64,000 nucleotides of DNA, taken from assembly GCF_900188485.1 (NCBI RefSeq), contig NZ_FZPH01000008.1, positions 62,001 through 126,000 of the forward strand, given 5' to 3'. The translations under genes and the position numbers were made by a program. Positions 26,668 to 35,391 of this stretch are shown in pieces; within the stretch, counting starts at the first letter, position 1, and every line of letters begins with the position of its first letter. The notes under the pieces are model-generated. The model was given only the letters and a program-made list of their open reading frames with translations. It had not been told where the DNA came from and did no database searches. Source of the stretch: Asanoa hainanensis (GTDB lineage: Bacteria; Actinomycetota; Actinomycetes; Mycobacteriales; Micromonosporaceae).

Positions 26668-28828
26668 CGCGGGTCGGCTGGTCCGTTTCGGTGTCGGCGG
26701 GCTTGAACCAGCTCTCCAGCGCCGACGGCCGCGGCTCCGGCTCGACGGAGGCCGATGTGCCGTTGCCGGTCGCGTGGTCGTCGCCGCCGTCGCGCGGCGC
26801 GGGCACCGCGTCGCCCGAGGAAGCGGGCGAGGTCGTGGCCGGGTCGGGGTCCGAGGTGCCCGGCCACGCCGTGGCGGGCTTCTCGACCGGGTCCGGAGCC
26901 GGGCTGACCGGCCAGGCCGGCGCCGCTTCGGGGGCCGGGTCCGACCAGGTCGCGGCCGACGCGTCGACCGGATCCGACCAGGTCGTGGCGGCCGGGTCCG
27001 GCTCCGGGTGGCCCTGCCACGCCGACGGCGGCAGCTCGGCCGGGTCGGCCGGCTCGTCGAAGGAGTCGGCGGCGGCCAGCGTCTCGTCGTCGGGTGCCAC
27101 GGCCGGGTGCACCGGCAGCCCGGCGGCCAGCGTGAGCGCCGAGACCAGCAGCGGCAGCGCGGCCAGCGAGGTGGCTCCCTCACCGAGCCCGAGTCGCAGG
27201 TCGAGCACCGGGGTCAGGCCGAGCACGTCGGCGCCCAGCTTGACCGCCGGGTCGTTGCCGTGGTCGGGCAGCAGGCACCAGTGCCGGGCCTGGCCGGCCA
27301 GGTCGCGGGTGACCAGGCCGGCGGCGACGCCGACCGGCCCGTCGAGCAGCACGGGGACGCGGCGGGCGGCGGCGCCGAGGATCAAGCCGGTGGCCACGGC
27401 GATGTCGCCGCCGCCGACGTCTACCAGGACCTGCTTTGCGCTGCGGGCGCTGCGCCGCACGCGGTGCATCGCGTCGCGGACGGCCGCGCAGCGGATCATC
27501 CAGGCGTCGTCGTCGATCTCGGCCCCGGGCACGACGACCCGGCCGAGGACGGCGGCCGGCTCGGCGCCGGTGGTCGCGGCCAGGACGGCCGCGGCGGCCG
27601 CCTCGGAGCCGCTGCCCAGGGCGCCCAGCACGAGCACGTCGACGCCGTCGTCCGAGGCCTCTTCGGCCAGCCGCCAGCCGTAGCGCAGCGCCGAGTCGAC
27701 CTCTTCCAGCGTTAGGACCTCGCGCTCCTCCATGGCGGCGCAGGCGGGCGCGTCGACGACCTGGAGCGTGGCGCCGGCGGCGGCGGCCAGCCGGGCGATC
27801 GGGCCCTCGCCGGCGCGGGCCTGGTCGGCGCGCCGGCGGGACTCGCCGGGCAGCGTGCCGGCCGCGGCGCCGCCGTTGTGGTCGCCCCGGATCAGCACCA
27901 CGCGCGGTTTCTGCCAGGGCTGCGGCAGCGCGCGCCCCTGGGTCGCGGCGGCGAACTCGACGACCCGCTGCAACCCGCCGAAGCCGGCGCCGCCCAGGTC
28001 GAGGGTGCCGAGCCGCTCGCGGGCGTGCGGCGGGGTGTACTCGTCGGGCATCGGCAGGGACATGCCCTGCTGGATGATCAGCCCGGTGGCCAGCGCGGGC
28101 AGCGTCATGGTCGGCTGGGACCAGGCCGGCTGCCCGGCCGCCCCGGCACCGTTGACGTCCGCCGCCGGCGCCGGCGCGGGCGTGAGCACCTCGGGCGACG
28201 TGGCCGGAACCACCGGCGCGGCGGCGGGCTCGGCCGAAACCGGGGCGGCGGCGAGCGCGGGGGCCGGGGAGGCGGCGGCAAAGGGCTGCTTGAGCCACGC
28301 GACCTGACCGGCCACCACGAGGGCCACCGCGTCGGCCGCCTCGGCGACCGCCTGGTTCGTGGCGCCCAGGGCGTCGGTGTAGGCGCGCCCGACCGGGGTC
28401 AGCGGCACCAGGGACAGGCCGACCTCGGAGCTGACCAGGATCAGCCGCGCCTTGCTCTCGCGTACCGTGGTGGCCAGATCGGTGATCGTCGCCACGTCGT
28501 CGGCCGGCTGCCGCTCGGGGTCGATCAGCGCGGTCACCCAGCCGCCGAGGTCGTCGACCAGCAGCGTCTCGCCCTCGTCGGCCCCGGACAGGAGCTCCAG
28601 CAGGCGCGTCACGTCGGCACCCGCCTCCTCGGTCGGCCAGGAGGCCGGCCGGCGTTCCCGGTGCGCGGTGACCCGGGCGTCCCAATCGGGATCGTCGGGG
28701 CCGGCGGGGGAGCCGGTTGCGACATAACGGACAGGGCCGTCCTCGCCAACCAAGGACTCAGCGAGTTCGGACTTACCAGACCGGATCCCGCCGAGGACGA
28801 GAACGGAGCGCCAGCCGTCTACGGACAT
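26660..28828 (-). CDS. cobUT: CobU-CobT fusion: adenosylcobinamide kinase/guanylyltransferase and DMB phosphoribosyltransferase
   Basis: A 722-residue fusion. Residues 1-185 are CobU: Walker A LGGIRSGKSELAESL, LLVDDLGGWVTALI and LILVSSEVGLSLVPL. A Pro/Ala linker (about 190-235) leads to CobT (about 235-575) with GRALPQPWQKPRVVLIRGDH, VLTLEEVDSALRYGW, VLVLGALGSGSEAAAA and VLVDVGGGDIAVATGLILGA. The final 144 residues form a low-complexity tail of Pro, Ala, Asp and periodic Trp (TWSDP repeats) ending LESWFKP. The first activity makes adenosylcobinamide-GDP; the second makes alpha-ribazole phosphate. The downstream membrane protein CobS combines the products. Confidence 0.93.
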   Translation of the reverse strand: MSVDGWRSVLVLGGIRSGKSELAESLVGEDGPVRYVATGSPAGPDDPDWDARVTAHRERRPASWPTEEAGADVTRLLELLSGADEGETLLVDDLGGWVTALIDPERQPADDVATITDLATTVRESKARLILVSSEVGLSLVPLTPVGRAYTDALGATNQAVAEAADAVALVVAGQVAWLKQPFAAASPAPALAAAPVSAEPAAAPVVPATSPEVLTPAPAPAADVNGAGAAGQPAWSQPTMTLPALATGLIIQQGMSLPMPDEYTPPHARERLGTLDLGGAGFGGLQRVVEFAAATQGRALPQPWQKPRVVLIRGDHNGGAAAGTLPGESRRRADQARAGEGPIARLAAAAGATLQVVDAPACAAMEEREVLTLEEVDSALRYGWRLAEEASDDGVDVLVLGALGSGSEAAAAAVLAATTGAEPAAVLGRVVVPGAEIDDDAWMIRCAAVRDAMHRVRRSARSAKQVLVDVGGGDIAVATGLILGAAARRVPVLLDGPVGVAAGLVTRDLAGQARHWCLLPDHGNDPAVKLGADVLGLTPVLDLRLGLGEGATSLAALPLLVSALTLAAGLPVHPAVAPDDETLAAADSFDEPADPAELPPSAWQGHPEPDPAATTWSDPVDASAATWSDPAPEAAPAWPVSPAPDPVEKPATAWPGTSDPDPATTSPASSGDAVPAPRDGGDDHATGNGTSASVEPEPRPSALESWFKPADTETDQPTRGA

Positions 28829-28924
28829 GCCCCGTACCTTACGGCCGCGCGCTATGCCTCGGGGTAGCGGTGGTCGCCCGACTAGGCTGTGTGCTGTTCC
28901 GGGATCACGAGGGGAGTCGACACG

Positions 28925-29125
28925 ATGCCGTGGAGCTGGCGGTACGAGGGAGCGGACGGCAAGCCGGTCACCGGTCCTGCCGAGACGTTCGGGAGTCAGG
29001 CCGATGCCGAGTCCTGGATCGGGCAGACCTGGCGCGACCTCGCCGGCGCCGGTGTGGCCACCGTCGCGCTCGCCGAGGACGACCGGGTCGAATACCGGAT
29101 GCCGCTGGCACCGGCGGGCGAATGA
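28925..29125 (+). CDS. Small conserved hypothetical protein coupled to the site-2 protease gene
   Basis: 66 residues (MPWSWRYEGADGKPVTGPAE onward) with two tryptophans in the N-terminal motif and SWIGQTWRDLAGAGVATVAL in the middle. A GAGGGGAG site precedes the ATG and the TGA overlaps the next ATG (ATGA). Many actinobacteria encode similar 65-70-residue proteins annotated as hypothetical. No function proposed. Confidence 0.75.
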   Translation: MPWSWRYEGADGKPVTGPAETFGSQADAESWIGQTWRDLAGAGVATVALAEDDRVEYRMPLAPAGE

Positions 29126-29913
29126 CCGATTGGCGCCGGGGCGACCCGTTGGTGCTCGGCCTGCCCCGTGCGGCGTTCCGGCCGAGCGGCATCTTCCTCG
29201 CGCTGGTGGCGATCTTCGCCGCCAGCGGGTTCATGGCGTGGCACCAGGTCACCCCGCGCTTCGCGGTGTTCCTGTTCGTCATCTCGGGCTGGCTGGTCTC
29301 GCTGTGCCTTCATGAATACGCACACGCCCTGGTCGCCTACCGCTCCGGTGACACGGACGTGGCCCACCGCGGCTACCTGACGCTCAACCCGCTCAAATAC
29401 AGCAACGTCCTGCTGTCGATCGTCCTGCCGCTGGTGGTGGTGCTGCTCGGCGGCATCGGCCTGCCCGGCGGAGCGGTCTGGGTCGACCACGCGGCGATCC
29501 GGGGCCGGCTGCGCAAGTCGCTGATCAGCCTGTCCGGCCCGGCGGTCAACCTGCTCTTCACGCTCCTGCTGCTGATCCCGTTCGCGTTCGACCCGGACGT
29601 CTGGCTGCACCTGGAGTTCTGGTCGGGTGTCGCGCTGCTGGCCTTCCTGCAGCTCACCGCGACCGTGCTCAACCTGCTCCCGGTGCCCGGGCTCGACGGC
29701 GGCAACGCGCTGGCGCCGTGGCTCAAGCCCAACACCCAGCGGATGTACAACGTCCTGGCGCCGTACGGCTTCATCTTGCTGTTCGTGCTGCTCTGGCAGT
29801 CGGAGATCAACCGCTACTTCTTCGACTTCGTGTTCTTCGTGGGCGACGGGCTCGGGCTACCCGACCAGCTCTACGCGCTGGGCCGCGAGCTGATCCGGTT
29901 CTGGGAACGGTGA
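29122..29913 (+). CDS. Site-2 protease family intramembrane metalloprotease
   Basis: A 263-residue polytopic membrane protein of the M50 type. The zinc motif is LHEYAHA (His64, Glu65, His68); SLSGPAVNLLFTLLL follows near 137-151, and the third ligand aspartate is Asp192 in LNLLPVPGLDGGNALAP. It lacks PDZ and CBS domains, matching the minimal Rip/YwhC-like group. Such proteases cut transmembrane anti-sigma factors or signal-peptide remnants; the substrate here is unknown. Translationally coupled to the preceding 66-residue gene. Confidence 0.9.
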   Translation: MTDWRRGDPLVLGLPRAAFRPSGIFLALVAIFAASGFMAWHQVTPRFAVFLFVISGWLVSLCLHEYAHALVAYRSGDTDVAHRGYLTLNPLKYSNVLLSIVLPLVVVLLGGIGLPGGAVWVDHAAIRGRLRKSLISLSGPAVNLLFTLLLLIPFAFDPDVWLHLEFWSGVALLAFLQLTATVLNLLPVPGLDGGNALAPWLKPNTQRMYNVLAPYGFILLFVLLWQSEINRYFFDFVFFVGDGLGLPDQLYALGRELIRFWER

Positions 29914-29917
29914 CGGC

Positions 29918-29948
29918 GGCGGCGCGGCCAGGACCTGGCCGCGCCGCC
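29918..29948. terminator. Bidirectional terminator
   Basis: GGCGGCGCGGCCA (29918-29930), loop GGACC, then TGGCCGCGCCGCC (29936-29948): a perfect 13-bp stem between the convergent protease and aldo/keto reductase genes. Confidence 0.8.
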
Positions 29949-29956
29949 ACCTGACA

Positions 29957-30985
29957 TCACGCGCGGATGTTGCGCGGCGACTCGGTCTTGGCCGCGTCGC
30001 GCTCGACCAGGCCGCCCAGCGCCTCGTCGATCTGCTTGAGGAGACCCTCCTCCAGCTTCACGCCGGCCGCCTTGACGTTGTCGTGCACCTGCTCCGGGCG
30101 GGTGGCGCCGACGATCGCCGAGGCCACGTTCGGGTTCTGCAGCACCCAGGCGACCGCGAGCTGGGCCATCGTCAGCCCGGCCTGCTCGGCCAGCGGCTTG
30201 AGCTTCTGCACGGCGGTCAGCACCTCGTCGGACATGAACCGGGAGATGAAGTTGGCGCCCGACTTCTCGTCGGTCGCCCGCGAGCCGGCCGGCGGCGGCT
30301 GGCCCGGCAGGTACTTGCCGGTCAGCACGCCCTGGGCGATCGGAGACCAGACGATCTGGCTGATGCCGAGCTCCTCGGAGGTCGGCACGACCTCGGTCTC
30401 GATGACCCGCCACAGCATCGAATATTGCGGCTGGTTCGAGACGAGCGGGATGCGCAGCTCACGGGCCAGCTCGTGGGCCGCCCGCAGCTCCTCCGCCCGC
30501 CACTCGGAGACGCCGATGTAGTGCGCCTTGCCGGAGTGCACGACGTCGGCGAACGCCGACATTGTCTCCTCCAGCGGCGTGCCGTAGTCGAACCGGTGCG
30601 CCTGGTAGAGGTCCACGTAGTCGGTCTGCAGCCGACGCAGCGAGCCGTCGATGGAGGCCATGATGTGCTTGCGCGACAGGCCGCGGTCGTTGTGGCCGGG
30701 GGTGGCGGTGTCGTCCGGTCCGGTGGGGACGGCCGGCCAGTACACCTTGGTGAAGATCTCGAGGCCCTCGCGGCGCTGGCCCTTGAGGGCGCGCCCGAGC
30801 ACGGCCTCCGCACGGGTGCCGGCGTAGACGTCGGCGGTGTCGAACGTGGTGATGCCCGCGTCGAGTGCGGCACTGACGCAGGCGACCGCGGCGTCCTCCT
30901 CGACCTGGGAGCCGTGGGTGATCCAGTTGCCGTACGAGATCGCGCTGACCTGAAGGCCCGATCGGCCTAGGTGACGGAATTCCAT
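29957..30985 (-). CDS. Aldo/keto reductase, AKR6 (Kv-beta-like) group
   Basis: A 342-residue NADPH-dependent oxidoreductase. It opens MEFRHLGRSGLQVSAISYGN; the catalytic tetrad is seen as Asp and Tyr in TTFDTADVYAG, Lys in EIFTKVYWP and His in YQAHRFDYG. The C-terminal cofactor motif is SAIVGATRPEQVHDNVKA. Overall style matches the voltage-gated potassium channel beta-subunit-like bacterial AKRs. Start at ATG 30985 in accord with the family; an upstream GTG extension to 31009 is unlikely. Substrate unknown. Confidence 0.9.
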   Translation of the reverse strand: MEFRHLGRSGLQVSAISYGNWITHGSQVEEDAAVACVSAALDAGITTFDTADVYAGTRAEAVLGRALKGQRREGLEIFTKVYWPAVPTGPDDTATPGHNDRGLSRKHIMASIDGSLRRLQTDYVDLYQAHRFDYGTPLEETMSAFADVVHSGKAHYIGVSEWRAEELRAAHELARELRIPLVSNQPQYSMLWRVIETEVVPTSEELGISQIVWSPIAQGVLTGKYLPGQPPPAGSRATDEKSGANFISRFMSDEVLTAVQKLKPLAEQAGLTMAQLAVAWVLQNPNVASAIVGATRPEQVHDNVKAAGVKLEEGLLKQIDEALGGLVERDAAKTESPRNIRA

Positions 30986-31037
30986 GTGGGACACATTAAC
31001 CCCGACCAAACGCGGTGACCCAAGCGGATGATCCTGC

Positions 31038-34000
31038 TTAGAGTACGGGTTTGGTGTCCGCGAGTAACCGGTCGATCTCCTCGGTCACCGCGGCCCGGCT
31101 GCCGTGGATGATGTCGATCAGTGGCTCGCCGCGCCGGTCGAGCGCTCCCCACAGGCCCTGCCCGCCACCGACGAGGAACGCGACCGGGTGGATGACCAGC
31201 GCGGGGAAGCGCGGCGGCACCAGCACCCGGCCGTTGCGGTCGACCACGCCCTTGCGCCCGCCGGAGTCCACGACGGCCAGTCCCTCGTCGGTGAAACCGT
31301 CCACATAGCGGCCGTCGGTCAGCGCCGTCGCGAACCCGGTGTACTGCGGCGGCAACACGGTGCGACCGGCCTTGTCGATCGCGCCCCAGGCGCCCCGCTT
31401 GACCGCCGCGACCCCGCCGCGGAACGGGCGTACGTCCTCGAAGCCGATGTTGATGACGACGTCGCCCGACTTCTCGATCGCCAGCCAGTTGCCCCGGCCG
31501 TTGTGCGAGACCCAGGCGAGCCCGTCGTGGAACGAGCCGACGCCGAGGTAGCCCAGCGACGCGAAGAGCAGCACCTCACCGGACTCGTCGATCAGCTCCC
31601 ACGGCTCGGTCTCCGGCCGGCGCACCCAGGCGACACCCTCCCGGAACGGCTGCACCTCGGCGTAGCTCGGTGCGATCGCCCACTCACCCTCCGCGTCCAC
31701 GTACCCCCAGCGCTGCACCTTCTCGCTGAACCGGGGCTTGGGCGGCTTGTGGATCTGGAGGATCTCGTCCTCGTCGCGCGGGTACGGGCCGAGGCCGTTC
31801 GTCGCCACCTTGGCCAGCACCGCGTCGAGCGCCTGCTCGGTCCGGGCGATCAGCTCCGGATCGTCGACCTTGCGCAGGTCGAGCGCCTTCTCGAAGTGGT
31901 TGCAGGCCTCGATGTAGCGGCCCTGGTCGTAGCAGGAGCGCCCGGCGTGCTCGTGCATCGTCGCCCGCAGCCGGTCCGGGAGCTCGGGGGAGTTGGCCAG
32001 CGCGTTGAGCCGGTCCGCCTCCGCGAAGTCGCCGCGCCACTGCAGCACGTGGGCCAGGCGGGCCTGCGCGATCGAGATCCGGCGCAGCTCGCCGGTCGCC
32101 TCGGCGTGGGCCAGCGCCAGCTTGCCGTCGGCCAGCGCCTTGCCGAGGTCACCGAGGATCCGCGAGACGACCGCGCGCAGGCTGAGCAGCCGCGCCCGCG
32201 AGGCGTTGTCGGTCGCGGCGTCCACCTTCACGGTGAGCTGGTCGCGGATCGTCCGCAGCTCCTCCGGATCCTCGACAAGCTCCCGCAACGTCTCGCGATG
32301 GAAACGCCATTGGTAACCAGCGAGCACTTGTTCCGGGTCCTTGGGTGAATCCGGCTTCTCGTCCTCGTCGGCTTCGGTCGTGACGACTGGGTGAAGCATC
32401 GTGGGCGCGCGCAGAGCCGTCGCCGCGCCGGCCGCGGTGCCTTCCGGCACCGGCAGCACGGTATCGGCGGACGCCTTCTGCTCGGGTTCTGCTTCGTCGG
32501 CCGGTTCCGGCTCGGGGGCGGGTTCTGGCTCGGTCGTCGGGCCGGGCTCGGCGGTCGGAACAGGGTCCGCGGCAGCTTCCGGCTCTTCCGGGGATACGGG
32601 CGACGGTGCCGGACCGGTGTCGTCGGTCGTGCTGTCGTCCGGGGTCGCCTCCGCCTCGTCCGTCTCGGTGGTGTCCTCGGGCTCCGCCGTTTCCTCGGCG
32701 ACCGGCTCGTCCACGGGTGCCGGGGTGGCGTCCGGTTCGGTGGTCGCGGCGTTTTCCGCCACCGCGATCGGCTCGGGGGCCGGCTCCGGCTCTGCGGGTT
32801 CGGTGGCCGCCGGAGTCTCGTCCTGCGGCGCGTCCTCCGCTGGCTCGGCCTGCTCAGCCGTTTCGGCCGGGGCTTCGGCCTCGACCGGCTCGGGCTCCGC
32901 GGTGGGTTCGGGTTCAACGACGGGCTCGGGCTCCGTGATGGGCTCGGGCTCGGGTTCCGCGACGGCCTCGGGTTCGGGTTCGACGACGGGCTCGGGCTCG
33001 ACGACGGGTTCGGGCTCCGCGACCGGTTCGGGTTCGGCGACCGGCTCGACCGTCGGCGCCGCGACCTCGGCGACCGGCTCGGCGGGCTCGGTCGGTGTGG
33101 TCGGTTCGGTGAGGGCGGCCGCGAACCAGCCCGTGTCGGTGCGGGGCTCGGCGGGAGCAGGCGTCGGCGGCTCGTCCGTCGGTGCGGCGTGGAGCTCGTC
33201 GTCGGAGACCCGGCGTGGGTAGGCGGGTGCGGAGTCCGGTGTGCGCGGTGCCGGCACGCGGATGCCCGTGGCGGCCTCGGCCGCCGGTGGCACCTCGGCC
33301 ACCGGCAGCGGGGCGGCCGGCACCTCGGCCGGCGGCGGAACCTCGGCGCGCACCGGCTCCGGTGCCGCTTCGGGCGCGGCCGGTCGGGACCCGCCGAACT
33401 CCGGTACGGACGGCGGCGGCGGTGCCACCAGCCACGGCTCGGGCGTGCCGCCGTCGCGGGCGGCCCGGGTCGGGGCGTCGCCCAGCCGCTCCGGCTGGCG
33501 CGGCGGAGGCGGCGACAGCGGCGCGGTCGGCAGGTCGTCGACCAGCGGCGGACGCGGAGCGACCCGCTCCTCGTGCCGGGCGGCCGGACGCTGCTCCACC
33601 CGGGACGCCTCGCTGAACGGCACCGGCTCGCGGAACGCGGCCGGCCGCTCGTCGCGGCGCGGGGGCTCGGCGTGCGGCGGGACCTGCTCGCGGCGCGGCG
33701 GCTCGTGCCGGGCGGCTGGACGTTCGTCGCGGCGCCGCTCGTCGGGCTCGCGGAACGGCGCGACGCGCTCGTCGCGGCCCGGCGCGTGGCGCGGTGGCGC
33801 CTGGTCGCGGTAGGCGGCAGGCCGCTCGTCGCGGCGCGGTCCGTCGGGCGCGTCGGAGTACCCCGGCGGCGGACCGGGCTGGCGGAACGCGGCCGGGCGC
33901 TCGTCGCGGCGCGGCCGGCGGTCCGGCTCGCCCCGCCGGACCGGCTCGTCGGGGTAGGCGGGCGAGATCGGCTCGGCCGGCCGGTCGCGGTAGCCCGGGG

Positions 34001-35219
34001 GAGGCCCGCCGCGGCGCTCGTCCCAGCCACCGGGGCGGTCCGCGCGGCGCGGCCCGTCGCGGTCGTCGTGCGGCGCGCGATCGTCGTAGGGACGCCCGCG
34101 CCGGGTCTCGTCGTGCAGCGCCGCGGGCCGGTCCACCTGACGCGGCGGCCCCGCCGGGCGCCGGCGCTCGTCCGGGAACTGCTCGTGCGGGTAGCCCGGC
34201 GACACCGGCCCGGCCGGCCCGCGCCGCGCGCCGTCGACCGGCGGCCGACCGCCGCGGTCCCACGGCTCGGCTCCGCGCTCGTCGTGGAACGCGGCCTCAC
34301 GCCCGGGCGGCGCACCACGCCGACCGGGCTGCGACTGCGGCCGGTCGTCCCAGCCGGGTCCGGCCGGCGACTGCGGCCGTCCGGCCCAGCCGGGTCCGGC
34401 GGGGGACTGCGGCCGTCCGGCCCAGTCGGGCCCCGCCGGCGACTGCGGTCGCGCGGCCCAGCCGGGAGCGGGCGCGCGGCGGTCGTCGGCCGGGTGCTGC
34501 GGCCGGCCGCCACGCGGGTCGTCGTGGGCCGGGCCGCGCCCGCGCTCGTCGTGGAAGGCGGCCTCGCGCCCGGCCGGTGCGCCCCGGCGGGCCGGCGGGC
34601 CGTCGAGGTCGGCAGCCCGGCCGCGCCGGCCGACGCCGTCGACCGGCGAGATCGGGTGCGGCGCACGGGGATCCGGCATGTGTGGGTCGGTGGCGCTCGG
34701 GTCGGCCTTGCGCGGGTCCGCGTTGTAGGACTCGTCGACCGGGTCCGGTGCGGCACCGGCCCGGCCGCGCACCACGGCGCGCCCGGACGAGCGCCCGGAG
34801 CGCGGCTGGGGCTGGTCGCCCGGGTAGCGCTCGCCGCCCGAGGCCGCCCACTCGTCGGTGCGCTCGCTGACCCAGGAGGGCTCGGTCGACGCGACCCGTC
34901 GAGGTCCGGGGCCGAAGCCGCCGGTCTGGCCAGGAGCCTGGCCGGGTCCGTCGTCCCAGCCGGGTCCGCCCGGGCCGGCCGGCACACCGGTGGGCTCCCA
35001 GCCCGGCGCCGGTGGGCGGTCCTTGGCCCAGGCCCACGGGTCGTTGGGGTCGCGGTATCCGCCGCCGCCGGTGGTGCCGGTGTCACTGCGGCCGAGCTCG
35101 CGCAGCCAGCCGTCCTCGTCGCCCCAACCGCTGTCTAGTCGGTCGTCGTCGCCGCGCCGATCGCGGTCGCGACCCCGGCCGCCGTCGCGACGCCGGCGGT
35201 CTGCCCGTTCGTTGCTCAT
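31038..35219 (-). CDS. Giant WG-repeat protein with disordered N-terminal half and TPR-like domain
   Basis: A 1393-residue protein. Residues 1 to about 960 are low complexity: Arg/Asp/Gly-rich start (MSNERADRRRRDGGRGRDRD), 12-residue repeats (GRPQSPAGP, about 245-296), RRDERPAAFR repeats (about 420-560) and a Glu-Pro-Val tract (about 720-930). Residues about 990-1145 are helical and TPR-like (LARLAHVLQWRGDFAEADRL style). The C-terminus has at least four WG repeats: RWGYVDAEGEWAI, AWGAIDKAGRTVLPP, RKGVVDRNGRVLVPP and LWGALDRRGEPLI. No signal peptide is visible. WG repeats form beta-propeller-like scaffolds of unknown ligand. Start at ATG 35219; an open frame continues upstream to 35447 without clear support. 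Similar proteins occur across Micromonosporaceae, as I recall. Confidence 0.85.
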   Translation of the reverse strand: MSNERADRRRRDGGRGRDRDRRGDDDRLDSGWGDEDGWLRELGRSDTGTTGGGGYRDPNDPWAWAKDRPPAPGWEPTGVPAGPGGPGWDDGPGQAPGQTGGFGPGPRRVASTEPSWVSERTDEWAASGGERYPGDQPQPRSGRSSGRAVVRGRAGAAPDPVDESYNADPRKADPSATDPHMPDPRAPHPISPVDGVGRRGRAADLDGPPARRGAPAGREAAFHDERGRGPAHDDPRGGRPQHPADDRRAPAPGWAARPQSPAGPDWAGRPQSPAGPGWAGRPQSPAGPGWDDRPQSQPGRRGAPPGREAAFHDERGAEPWDRGGRPPVDGARRGPAGPVSPGYPHEQFPDERRRPAGPPRQVDRPAALHDETRRGRPYDDRAPHDDRDGPRRADRPGGWDERRGGPPPGYRDRPAEPISPAYPDEPVRRGEPDRRPRRDERPAAFRQPGPPPGYSDAPDGPRRDERPAAYRDQAPPRHAPGRDERVAPFREPDERRRDERPAARHEPPRREQVPPHAEPPRRDERPAAFREPVPFSEASRVEQRPAARHEERVAPRPPLVDDLPTAPLSPPPPRQPERLGDAPTRAARDGGTPEPWLVAPPPPSVPEFGGSRPAAPEAAPEPVRAEVPPPAEVPAAPLPVAEVPPAAEAATGIRVPAPRTPDSAPAYPRRVSDDELHAAPTDEPPTPAPAEPRTDTGWFAAALTEPTTPTEPAEPVAEVAAPTVEPVAEPEPVAEPEPVVEPEPVVEPEPEAVAEPEPEPITEPEPVVEPEPTAEPEPVEAEAPAETAEQAEPAEDAPQDETPAATEPAEPEPAPEPIAVAENAATTEPDATPAPVDEPVAEETAEPEDTTETDEAEATPDDSTTDDTGPAPSPVSPEEPEAAADPVPTAEPGPTTEPEPAPEPEPADEAEPEQKASADTVLPVPEGTAAGAATALRAPTMLHPVVTTEADEDEKPDSPKDPEQVLAGYQWRFHRETLRELVEDPEELRTIRDQLTVKVDAATDNASRARLLSLRAVVSRILGDLGKALADGKLALAHAEATGELRRISIAQARLAHVLQWRGDFAEADRLNALANSPELPDRLRATMHEHAGRSCYDQGRYIEACNHFEKALDLRKVDDPELIARTEQALDAVLAKVATNGLGPYPRDEDEILQIHKPPKPRFSEKVQRWGYVDAEGEWAIAPSYAEVQPFREGVAWVRRPETEPWELIDESGEVLLFASLGYLGVGSFHDGLAWVSHNGRGNWLAIEKSGDVVINIGFEDVRPFRGGVAAVKRGAWGAIDKAGRTVLPPQYTGFATALTDGRYVDGFTDEGLAVVDSGGRKGVVDRNGRVLVPPRFPALVIHPVAFLVGGGQGLWGALDRRGEPLIDIIHGSRAAVTEEIDRLLADTKPVL
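34332..34475. repeat. 36-bp tandem repeat, four copies, inside the WG-repeat gene
   Basis: Units start at 34332, 34368, 34404 and 34440, each beginning CGACTGCGG or GGACTGCGG. Each encodes a 12-residue unit of the form GPGWAGRPQSPA on the minus strand. The period is a multiple of three, so copy-number change keeps the frame. Confidence 0.85.
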
Positions 35220-35391
35220 CCGGGCACACCGATCCGCTGTGCGCAACCCGCGCGCGAGCCGCTGGAGCGCGGTTCGCGTCGATCGTTCACGGCGGGTCAC
35301 CTCGTCGGAATTTGTGTCGCGCGGCATCCGCCGGCACCCGATACTGTCATGCGGCCGGATACGGCGTATGTCGCGGATGGAGGGTAACGGC

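Noticed and set aside
32391-35138. A 915-codon open frame antisense to the WG-repeat gene
   Set aside because: Its Gly/Arg/Val-rich repeats are the reverse-strand image of the low-complexity region; no start context and no family features.
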